Source: CAYZFD01 sp964477735
Lineage (GTDB): Bacteria > Bacteroidota > Bacteroidia > Flavobacteriales > Flavobacteriaceae
Assembly (NCBI GenBank): GCA_964477735.1
Contig: CAYZFD010000066.1
Location: 1-6,980 of the forward strand
Length of the DNA: 6,980 nt
Direction of reading: 5' to 3'
Shown: positions 1 to 6,090 of the stretch, in pieces
Numbering within the stretch: the first letter of the stretch is position 1
Layout of the letters: every line of letters starts with the position of its first letter
The notes under the pieces: model-generated
Told to the model about the DNA's origin: nothing
The model's input: the letters and a program-made list of their open reading frames with translations, nothing else
Database searches by the model: none
Position numbers and translations under genes: made by a program

Positions 1-89
1 CCATAGAGCACTTGAGAAACCAATTCGCTAGGGTCACTGGGTTCGGCGCGCATAGGAATGATACTCAAATGGCAAATTCCGTAAATCAT
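1..89 (-). CDS. Partial NlpC/P60-type (C40) cell-wall hydrolase, N-terminus only
   Basis: The minus strand is open from an ATG at 89 down to the window edge, giving 29 codons that begin MIYGICHLSIIPMRAEPSD and continue with an SELVSQVLYG-like stretch. From memory, this opening (short hydrophobic start, then a 'P-R-A-E-P-S-D-x-S-E' motif) is typical of Bacteroidota C40 peptidases, in which an SH3-like domain precedes the NlpC/P60 catalytic domain that cuts peptidoglycan stem peptides. Only the beginning of the SH3-like part is visible. The catalytic Cys/His region lies outside the window, so activity cannot be judged. The gene is divergent from the HD-domain gene at 174 and shares an intergenic region of about 84 bases with it. 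The family call rests on pattern recognition of a short stretch. Confidence 0.6.
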   Translation of the reverse strand, partial: MIYGICHLSIIPMRAEPSDPSELVSQVLY

Positions 90-91
90 AG

Positions 92-110
92 TTTTTAACT
101 GTTGTAAAAA
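92..110. repeat. Short inverted repeat in the divergent intergenic region
   Basis: TTTTTA (92-97) and TAAAAA (105-110) are perfect inverted arms around a 7-base spacer, between the divergent minus-strand hydrolase gene and the plus-strand HD-domain gene. It could be a regulator site or part of the minus-strand promoter. In AT-rich DNA such a short repeat can easily arise by chance, so no function is assigned. Confidence 0.25.
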
Positions 111-137
111 TAGGCAATTATGACCAATTGATTCTCC

Positions 138-167
138 TTTGGGTTGTTGGAATATTTCCTATTTTTG
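138..167 (+). promoter_or_regulatory. Candidate Bacteroidota-type promoter for the 7TM-HD gene
   Basis: TTTG at 138-141 and TATTTTTG at 160-167 match the -33 (TTTG/TTG) and -7 (TAnnTTTG) elements of the Bacteroidota primary sigma factor, with an 18-base spacer. The -7 element ends only six bases before the ATG at 174. The predicted start site therefore falls about at the start codon, which would give a leaderless or nearly leaderless mRNA. Confidence 0.5.
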
Positions 168-173
168 AGGGAT

Positions 174-2201
174 ATGAAAAATAAGCTGTTGTTGAATCGC
201 TTTTTAAGCTACCAGTCACTCATCTATAAAAGCCTACTCGTTCTTGTTTCAGCAGTCCTCATCGTGTATTTATTGCCCAAACTTGGGAAATTTAAGTATG
301 AATTTCAAAAGGGGATGCCCTGGAACTATGAAACCCTAATTGCCCCCTTTGATTTTCCAATCTTGAAATCATCTGAGGATTTAGAAATTGAAAAAGTTGA
401 ATTACTTAAAAAATTACCAACCTATTATAAGCGTGATCCGCTTGTGGTTGAACAAGTGAAGACTGAAGTTGAAAAAGCGTTAAATAATTCAATAAACGAC
501 AGTATTCTTCATTATTTTCCAGGCTTATTGACACATGCTCTTGATGCGATAGATCTTTTTTATAAACAACCCATATTCCCTGAAGGTATATTGCCTCAAT
601 CGGTTAATTTTTCCGTTGTTGAAGGGGTTTTAGAAACTTTAATCTCTGCTGATTCCATCGTAAGAACTTCAAGCTTTACTCAAAACTTTCATTCCGAAGA
701 ACCCTTGAAAAGTGTGCTCCTGCCATTGATTGAGCCACACATATTGCCTAACGTTGCATTTGATCAAATACTGAATACACAAGCCCGAACTGCTGCACTA
801 CAGAACTTGTCTAACTCCAGAGGGATGGTAGTCAAAGGGGTACGAATAATTGCTAGAGGAGAGGTTGTTGAAGGAGAAAAATGGCAAATCCTGCAATCTC
901 TTAAAACAGAATATGAATCACAACTATGGGATGAGTCGAATTATAATTGGATTTTATTAGGTTATTCGGTGCTCATCGGATTGGTTTTGGTGATGCTTTT
1001 ACTTTTTTTACATACCTATCGTCCAAAAATTTATGAAAACAACAATAAGGTAAGTTTTATTGTCGCCAACATGGTCCTCATGGTTTTGCTTACCACACTT
1101 GTGGTAAAATATGACGCTTCCTATGTATATGTTGTCCCTTTGTGTAGCATGCCGCTCATATTAAAAGCTTTTTTTGACGCTCGACTTGGTCTTTTTGTAC
1201 ACGTACTCACGCTATTAATTCTCGGCTTTGTAGTTCCTAACAGTTTTGAATATATTTTTTTACAACTCATTGCCGGTGTAGTCACCATTCTCACTGTTTC
1301 TGAACTTCATAAGCGTGCCAACTTATTTATTTCGGTGGCTCAAATTACCGCCATATACATTGTGGGTTATTTAGCCTTTTCTGTTATCCACGAAGGCCAC
1401 CCCGACGGCATTGAATGGATGGTGTTGGGTTATTTTGCGCTCAATGGTTTGGCCACCTTGTTTGTGCAACCTCTAATCTATCTTTATGAAAAAATATTTG
1501 GATTGGTGTCCGATGTTTCACTTCTAGAGCTATTAGACACCAACACATCATTGCTTCGAGAGCTTTCAGACAAAGCACCAGGCACCTTCCATCATTCGCT
1601 TCAGGTGGCAAATTTGGCCGAAGCTGCAGCCAACGAAATTGGCGCCAACGCCATGTTGGTAAGAGTGGGAGCATTATATCATGACATCGGTAAATTAGAC
1701 AATCCCACCTATTTTACGGAAAATCAGAAAAGTTCTTATACCCCACACAACGACCTTGAGCCCTTGGAAAGCACCCAACTTATCATTAGGCACATTAAAA
1801 ATGGAATTTTATTGGCTAGAAAACATAAAATCCCCGATCGAGTTATTGATTTCATTCGAACACACCATGGCACAACTACAGTTTATTACTTTTTTAAACA
1901 AGCACAAGAGGCCAGCGAATCCACTAACGAAAATGACTTTAGATATCCTGGTCCAAAACCTTTTTCTAAAGAAACTTCCATCCTGATGATGGCCGACGCT
2001 GTTGAAGCAGCATCAAGAAGTATTCAAGATCCTACAGCCTCACAACTCGACGAATTTGTTGAGCGAATTGTTGACAAACAAATGGAAGACGGACAGTTTT
2101 TAGAAGCGAACATTACACTCCTAGAAATTCAAATGGTCAAAAAAGTGCTCAAACAAAAAATTAAAACAAATTTTCACCTCAGAGTTAGCTATCCTGAATA
2201 A
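174..2201 (+). CDS. pgpH: 7TM-HD family c-di-AMP phosphodiesterase (PgpH-like)
   Basis: This 675-residue membrane protein has the PgpH layout: one N-terminal membrane helix (about residues 18-36), a large extracytoplasmic region (about 40-255), a cluster of membrane helices (about 260-450), then a cytoplasmic HD domain. The HD metal ligands are all present: H473-H474 in GTFHHS, the HDIG motif at 503-506, H564-H565 in THHG, and D608 in MMADAVEA. In Listeria, PgpH hydrolyses the second messenger c-di-AMP to pApA; the same activity here is inferred from the family. The ATG at 174 is preferred over an in-frame TTG at 144, because homologues as I recall them begin with a short MKNK-like stretch before the first helix and because a promoter element occupies 160-167. 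The Crp/Fnr gene follows after 11 bases, so the two may be co-transcribed. No truncation or missing residue was seen. Confidence 0.88.
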   Translation: MKNKLLLNRFLSYQSLIYKSLLVLVSAVLIVYLLPKLGKFKYEFQKGMPWNYETLIAPFDFPILKSSEDLEIEKVELLKKLPTYYKRDPLVVEQVKTEVEKALNNSINDSILHYFPGLLTHALDAIDLFYKQPIFPEGILPQSVNFSVVEGVLETLISADSIVRTSSFTQNFHSEEPLKSVLLPLIEPHILPNVAFDQILNTQARTAALQNLSNSRGMVVKGVRIIARGEVVEGEKWQILQSLKTEYESQLWDESNYNWILLGYSVLIGLVLVMLLLFLHTYRPKIYENNNKVSFIVANMVLMVLLTTLVVKYDASYVYVVPLCSMPLILKAFFDARLGLFVHVLTLLILGFVVPNSFEYIFLQLIAGVVTILTVSELHKRANLFISVAQITAIYIVGYLAFSVIHEGHPDGIEWMVLGYFALNGLATLFVQPLIYLYEKIFGLVSDVSLLELLDTNTSLLRELSDKAPGTFHHSLQVANLAEAAANEIGANAMLVRVGALYHDIGKLDNPTYFTENQKSSYTPHNDLEPLESTQLIIRHIKNGILLARKHKIPDRVIDFIRTHHGTTTVYYFFKQAQEASESTNENDFRYPGPKPFSKETSILMMADAVEAASRSIQDPTASQLDEFVERIVDKQMEDGQFLEANITLLEIQMVKKVLKQKIKTNFHLRVSYPE

Positions 2202-2212
2202 ATTTAACAGAT

Positions 2213-2845
2213 ATGATTTTTCAACTTCAAGAAATTTTCGGAGGCGTTTTTCCAGACAAACTCATTCAGCGAATCAATCAAGTGGCCACGCAACGTGCTT
2301 TTCCAGCTGATACGATTATTGTCGATATTGGGCAAAAAATTGAACACATCCCCCTGCTGCTTGATGGAGCAATTAAAGTAATGAGAGAAGACGAAAACGG
2401 CCATGAAATGCTGCTTTATCATGTAGAAAAGGGAAGTACTTGCACCATGACGCTCCAATGTTGCATTGGGCAAGCCAAAAGTGAAATACGTGCACAAGCC
2501 GAAACTGACACCCTTCTGATGATGGTTCCTTCTCATCATATGGAAGAGTGGATGTCCCAATACCCTGCATGGCAACATTTTATTCTTAACAATTATCAAC
2601 AGCGATTTAATGAGCTTTTACACACGATCGATAGCATTGCCTTTCATCAGCTAGATCAACGTTTAATTGAATTGCTTCAAAAAAAGGCTTTGCTTCAAAA
2701 CAGCAATATCATACTAGTAACCCATCAAGATTTGGCTACTGAATTACACAGTTCAAGAGTGGTGATTTCCAGGTTGCTTAAGAAATTAGAAAACCAAAAA
2801 GTTTTGAAGTTGATGCGCAATAGCATCGAGATTTTAGACATGTAA
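2213..2845 (+). CDS. Crp/Fnr-family transcription regulator, cysteine-containing, candidate sulfur sensor
   Basis: The 210-residue protein has an N-terminal cNMP-binding-like beta-roll (about residues 10-110), a long dimer helix (about 112-140) and a C-terminal Crp-type helix-turn-helix (about 168-200, with recognition helix SSRVVISRLLKKLE). It does not look like a cAMP binder: where Crp has the phosphate-binding cassette, this protein has GSTCTMTLQCC (74-84), and the Glu and Arg that contact cAMP in Crp appear as Ser75 and Lys89. C77, C83 and C84 are the only cysteines, suggesting thiol-based sensing (inference). The Glu that reads the G:C pair in Crp half-sites is Val183 here. The gene lies 11 bases after the HD gene and directly before a persulfide-metabolism block. 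A perfect palindrome overlaps its stop codon, probably the operator it uses on the next gene. The ligand is unknown. Confidence 0.88.
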   Translation: MIFQLQEIFGGVFPDKLIQRINQVATQRAFPADTIIVDIGQKIEHIPLLLDGAIKVMREDENGHEMLLYHVEKGSTCTMTLQCCIGQAKSEIRAQAETDTLLMMVPSHHMEEWMSQYPAWQHFILNNYQQRFNELLHTIDSIAFHQLDQRLIELLQKKALLQNSNIILVTHQDLATELHSSRVVISRLLKKLENQKVLKLMRNSIEILDM

Positions 2846-2857
2846 CTTGGGTTACAT
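2840..2857. promoter_or_regulatory. Palindromic Crp/Fnr-type operator
   Basis: ATGTAAC-ttgg-GTTACAT is a perfect 7+7 inverted repeat with a 4-base centre, overlapping the regulator's TAA stop (2843-2845). Its spacing (GTA-N8-TAC) is that of Crp/Fnr-superfamily sites, notably the NtcA consensus. The centre (2848.5) is about 41-42 bases before the start site predicted from the -7 element at 2878-2885. I saw no second copy in front of the other genes. Confidence 0.75.
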
Positions 2858-2877
2858 CTACTTGTTTTTTCTGCCCT

Positions 2878-2885
2878 TACATTTG
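2878..2885 (+). promoter_or_regulatory. -7 element of the sulfur operon promoter
   Basis: TACATTTG fits the Bacteroidota -7 consensus TAnnTTTG exactly and is identical to the element before tRNA-Ser (6548-6555). The start site should fall near 2889-2892, leaving a leader of roughly 11-14 bases before the ATG at 2903. No TTG sits 17-23 bases upstream; that space is taken by the palindrome, which suggests an activator-dependent promoter. Confidence 0.65.
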
Positions 2886-2902
2886 TACCATAAAAATTAA
2901 TA

Positions 2903-3691
2903 ATGGATATCATTGGGTATGTTTTAGCGGCTATAATCGGAGTTGTTTTAGGGGTTGTAGGTGGTGGAGGTTCGATTTTAACCTTGCCTGTATTGGTCTA
3001 TGTTCTAGGCTTTAGCCCCATAATGGGTACAGCATATTCGCTCTTCATTGTGGGTTTTACAGCGCTCACAGGTGCGATTCAGAGCAGTCGTCAAAAACTA
3101 GTTTCTTACAAAGTAGCTTTTGTCTTTTCGATTCCAGCCTTCATTAGCGTTTATGCAACACGACGCTATATTTTACCTTCCATTCCTGAGAAATTGCTCG
3201 AAATCAATGATTTTGTTTTAAGTAAAGACATGGGTATAATGATTTTTTTCGCACTCATTATGTTGCTAGCGGCTTATTCTATGATTAAACCCAAAACCAT
3301 TGAAAACACTTCAGAAAGTGTTGAAATAAAATTTAATTATCCGATGATACTCATAGAGGGAAGTATTGTTGGTGTCCTAACCGGTTTAGTGGGTGCAGGA
3401 GGTGGGTTTTTAATCATCCCAGCCCTAGTTATGTTTGCAAAGATGCCCATGAAAATGGCTGTGGGCACATCGCTTCTCATCATTTCAATCAAATCCCTGA
3501 TAGGGTTTTTAGGAGATATCGAAATGCTGCCCATTGACTGGAGATTTTTACTCACTTTCACAGGGTTTTCTGTGCTGGGAATATTTTTAGGGCTTTGGCT
3601 CGCTCGTTACATCCCAGGGCACCGACTTCGTGGAATTTTCGGATGGTTTATATTGCTGATGGCCATCGTTATTATATTCAAAGAATTATAA
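2903..3691 (+). CDS. TauE/SafE-family sulfite or sulfur-anion exporter
   Basis: This 262-residue polytopic inner-membrane protein has about eight hydrophobic segments and the two-repeat structure of the TauE/SafE (DUF81) family. The repeats are marked by glycine-rich motifs: VVGGGGSILTLPVLVY at about 18-33, and LVGAGGGFLIIPALV at about 162-176. Each is followed by a GTxxSL/I-type segment (GTAYSLFIV at 42-50, GTSLLIIS at 188-195). A loop around 130-145 separates the halves. Family members export sulfite, sulfoacetate or related anions, and members in cst-type operons are thought to remove sulfite made during persulfide oxidation. That role is inferred here from the CstB-type gene 50 bases downstream. 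It is the first gene after the palindrome/-7 promoter, so it is probably the lead gene of the operon. The actual substrate cannot be read from sequence. Confidence 0.88.
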   Translation: MDIIGYVLAAIIGVVLGVVGGGGSILTLPVLVYVLGFSPIMGTAYSLFIVGFTALTGAIQSSRQKLVSYKVAFVFSIPAFISVYATRRYILPSIPEKLLEINDFVLSKDMGIMIFFALIMLLAAYSMIKPKTIENTSESVEIKFNYPMILIEGSIVGVLTGLVGAGGGFLIIPALVMFAKMPMKMAVGTSLLIISIKSLIGFLGDIEMLPIDWRFLLTFTGFSVLGIFLGLWLARYIPGHRLRGIFGWFILLMAIVIIFKEL

Positions 3692-3741
3692 AATAGTTTT
3701 TAATTTAGCTGAAAAGCGCAACTCAAATAAAATTTAAAAAG

Positions 3742-5160
3742 ATGAAAATTGAACAAATGTACACAGGGTGTTTAGCACAAGGTGCCTACTACATCGAAAG
3801 CCAAGGAGAAGTGGCCATAATCGATCCGCTTCGCGAAGTTAGTCCATACATCGAAAAGGCTAAAGCCAACAATGCGCAAATCAAGTATATTTTTGAAACC
3901 CACTTCCATGCCGACTTTGTGAGTGGCCATCTTAGTTTATCAAAAGCAACCGCTGCTCCAATTGTTTACGGCCCTTTAGCCAACCCTAGCTTCGAGGCCC
4001 ATATCGCAAAAGATGGTGAGGTTTTTAAATTAGGCAACATTAGCCTTGTGGTTTTGCACACTCCTGGTCACACCATGGAAAGCACTACTTATTTGCTCAG
4101 AGATGAGCAAGGAAAAGATCATGCTCTTTTCACAGGAGACACCCTTTTCCTTGGTGATGTAGGAAGACCAGATTTGGCCCAGAAGGCTGCTCACATGACC
4201 CAAGAAGAATTGGCAGGGACCTTGTTTGAAAGCTTAAGAACCAAAATCATGCCTTTAAGCGATGATATCACGGTTTATCCTGCTCATGGTGCGGGATCTG
4301 CCTGCGGAAAAAATATGATGAAAGAAACTGTCGATACCTTAGGGAATCAGAAAAAGATGAATTATGCCCTACGAGCCGACATGACCAAAGAAGAATTCAT
4401 CAAAGAAGTGACCGACGGCTTGCTACCCCCTCCACAATATTTTCCATTGAACGTGAAAATGAACAAAGAAGGCTACGATGACATCGGTGAGGTAATGGAA
4501 AGGGGAACGCGCGGACTTTCCCCCACCGAATTCGATGTGGCTGCCAATGAAACAGGTGCCATAGTGCTAGATGTTCGCAATCAGCAAGATTACGCAGCTG
4601 GACATATTCCACGTTCAATATTCATAGGTTTGAATGGTAGTTTTGCTCCTTGGGTTGGTGCACTCATTGGAGATGTTCAACACCCCATATTGCTGGTTAC
4701 AGATGCTGGAAAAGAAGAAGAAGCAGTGACTCGTTTGGCTCGGGTGGGATTCGACAACACTCTTGGCTTTTTAGAGGGTGGGTTCGAGGCTTGGAAAGCT
4801 GCGTCTAAAGAGTTTGATACTGTATCTGGCATTACCGCAGATGAACTTCAGATAGAACTTCAAAAGCATGATCTAAAGATCTTTGATGTTCGTGCAAAAA
4901 CAGAACATTATGCTGAGCACATCCCCAGTGCAGAAAACACTCCCCTTGATGAATTAAACAATCATCTAGCAGAATTTCCCGCTGAAGAAACTTTCTATTT
5001 GCACTGTGCAGGAGGTTACCGAAGTATGATTGCTGCCTCGATTCTTAAAAGTAGAGGGATTCATAACATCGTCGATATTCAGGGAGGTTTTAAAGCCATC
5101 AAAGAAGCTGGGGTCCAGGTGAGCGAATATGTTTGTCCATCCACAATGTCTAACCTATGA
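3742..5160 (+). CDS. cstB: CstB-type persulfide dioxygenase with two rhodanese domains
   Basis: This 472-residue, probably cytoplasmic protein has three domains. The first is an ETHE1-like metallo-beta-lactamase fold (about 1-245) with H54/H56/D58 in THFHADF, H110 in HTPGH, D133 in TGDTLF and H182 in PAHGAGSACG. By analogy with ETHE1, the single Fe(II) would be held by H54, H110 and D133. The second is a rhodanese domain (about 262-355) whose active-site loop has VTDAGKEEE and no cysteine, so it is probably inactive. The third is a rhodanese domain (about 364-460) with active cysteine C422 in HCAGGYRS. This order matches Staphylococcus CstB, which oxidises persulfides and yields thiosulfate. 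C188 corresponds by position to the extra PDO-domain cysteine reported in CstB. The start is an ATG after an A-rich stretch, and the stop overlaps the next start by four bases. The sulfide:quinone oxidoreductase that often accompanies CstB is not in this window. Confidence 0.9.
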   Translation: MKIEQMYTGCLAQGAYYIESQGEVAIIDPLREVSPYIEKAKANNAQIKYIFETHFHADFVSGHLSLSKATAAPIVYGPLANPSFEAHIAKDGEVFKLGNISLVVLHTPGHTMESTTYLLRDEQGKDHALFTGDTLFLGDVGRPDLAQKAAHMTQEELAGTLFESLRTKIMPLSDDITVYPAHGAGSACGKNMMKETVDTLGNQKKMNYALRADMTKEEFIKEVTDGLLPPPQYFPLNVKMNKEGYDDIGEVMERGTRGLSPTEFDVAANETGAIVLDVRNQQDYAAGHIPRSIFIGLNGSFAPWVGALIGDVQHPILLVTDAGKEEEAVTRLARVGFDNTLGFLEGGFEAWKAASKEFDTVSGITADELQIELQKHDLKIFDVRAKTEHYAEHIPSAENTPLDELNNHLAEFPAEETFYLHCAGGYRSMIAASILKSRGIHNIVDIQGGFKAIKEAGVQVSEYVCPSTMSNL

Positions 5161-5531
5161 AAAAGTTAATTTGTTTCGTTTTTAGTGCCGTTTTTTCGGC
5201 TTGTGGACAAAAACAGGCTGCAGAAATCCTTTCAGTTGATACTTTTTTGAGTCAAGTTCAGCAACAACACACACAACTCATCGATGTAAGAACAGAAACA
5301 GAGTTTGCGCAAGGTCATATAGCGCATGCTCAGAACATGGATGTTTTGGAAGAGCAAAGCTTTCTTAAATATGCAGAGAAACTCAATAAAAATCAAGCCG
5401 TGTATGTCTATTGTAGGAGTGGTAATCGAAGCAAGCGTGCTTCGAGACTACTTCAGAGCTTAGGTTTTAAGGAGATTTTCGACCTTGAAGGAGGTTATCA
5501 AAATTACATTAAGTTTTCAAAAAATAAATAA
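5157..5531 (+). CDS. Rhodanese-domain lipoprotein (extracytoplasmic sulfurtransferase)
   Basis: This is a single rhodanese domain of 124 residues with an N-terminal lipoprotein signal: MKKLICFVFSAVFSAC, with cleavage expected before C16. The -3 residue is Phe rather than the more usual Leu/Val/Ile, so the lipobox is slightly off consensus. The rhodanese domain (about 24-120) has LIDVRTETEFAQGHI (41-55) and an intact active loop CRSGNRSKRAS with catalytic C86. It would move sulfane sulfur between thiosulfate or persulfide and an acceptor, tethered to a membrane outside the cytoplasm. The ATG overlaps the stop of the dioxygenase gene (ATGA), implying translational coupling, and the next gene starts within its own stop (TAATG). 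It may hand sulfur to, or take it from, the YeeE/YedE transporter encoded next (inference). Confidence 0.85.
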   Translation: MKKLICFVFSAVFSACGQKQAAEILSVDTFLSQVQQQHTQLIDVRTETEFAQGHIAHAQNMDVLEEQSFLKYAEKLNKNQAVYVYCRSGNRSKRASRLLQSLGFKEIFDLEGGYQNYIKFSKNK

Positions 5532-6082
5532 TGATGGAAATATTATTACAACCATGGCCCTGGTATGTTTCGGGACCACTCATCGCATTTGTGATGTTGT
5601 TGCTCTTGATGAGCGGAAAAAACTTTGGAATGTCTTCAAACCTAAGGACTTTTTGTACCATGTGTGGCGCACACAAAGCTTCGGATTTTTTTAAATTTAA
5701 CTGGAAAGAAAACCGTTGGAATCTTTGGGTGGTGTTGGGCACCATTGTCGGGGGTTATTTAGGGTCAAATTTCTTGCCCGAAGTGTCCATAAATCCTGAA
5801 GTGGTTACGCAACTTCAAAACTACGGTTTTGACCAAACAGGCGGGAAATACTTACCAGAATCTTTGTTTTCTAATCAGGTCTTTTCAGACATTAAATCTC
5901 TCAGCCTTCTTGTTATAGGGGGTTTTTTGGTGGGCTTTGGAGCTCGCTATGCGGGGGGGTGTACCTCTGGGCATGCCATTTCTGGACTCAGTAATTTACA
6001 ATTACCATCGCTTATAGCCGTTGTTGGATTTTTTATTGGAGGACTTACGATGGTGCACTTCATTTTTCCATTAATTTTTTAA
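5531..6082 (+). CDS. YeeE/YedE-family transporter, first half (TsuA/PmpA-like)
   Basis: This 183-residue membrane protein has about four hydrophobic segments (about 12-30, 64-82, 123-140, 160-181) and the family signature GARYAGGCTSGHAISG at 137-152. C144 matches the conserved cysteine of the thiosulfate transporter TsuA (YeeE). An extra CxxC (C42, C45) lies after the first helix, in FCTMCGAH. Full-length YeeE proteins carry two such halves; here the second half is encoded by the next gene, as in the pmpA/pmpB pairs found with persulfide dioxygenases in proteobacterial bigR operons. It probably imports or exports thiosulfate or another sulfane-sulfur compound together with its partner. Its ATG shares one base with the preceding stop; the adjacent ATG at 5534 is an equally possible start. 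Confidence 0.87.
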   Translation: MMEILLQPWPWYVSGPLIAFVMLLLLMSGKNFGMSSNLRTFCTMCGAHKASDFFKFNWKENRWNLWVVLGTIVGGYLGSNFLPEVSINPEVVTQLQNYGFDQTGGKYLPESLFSNQVFSDIKSLSLLVIGGFLVGFGARYAGGCTSGHAISGLSNLQLPSLIAVVGFFIGGLTMVHFIFPLIF

Positions 6083-6090
6083 CTTTTAGA

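Noticed and set aside
144..173. Upstream TTG start adding ten residues to the 7TM-HD protein
   Set aside because: This stretch contains the probable -7 promoter element, and the ATG at 174 gives an N-terminus typical of the family.
1441..1674. Minus-strand open frame inside the HD domain region
   Set aside because: It is a shadow of the conserved HD-domain coding sequence, with low-complexity composition and no family match.
2199..2206. TAAATTTA as a promoter -7 element for the Crp/Fnr gene
   Set aside because: It is one base off TAnnTTTG, has no -33 TTG at proper spacing and lies very close to the start codon; a chance match in AT-rich DNA is likely.
2204..2599. 131-residue minus-strand open frame opposite the Crp/Fnr gene
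   Set aside because: It is antisense to a clear regulator gene and its translation shows no recognisable domain.
3692..3741. Separate promoter or operator in the 50-base gap before the dioxygenase gene
   Set aside because: Only a partial -7-like TAGTTTTT is present, with no -33 element and no copy of the palindrome; co-transcription from the upstream promoter is simpler.
5485..5745. Small open frames on both strands around the rhodanese/transporter junction
   Set aside because: They overlap two well-supported coupled genes in other frames and have no recognisable content.
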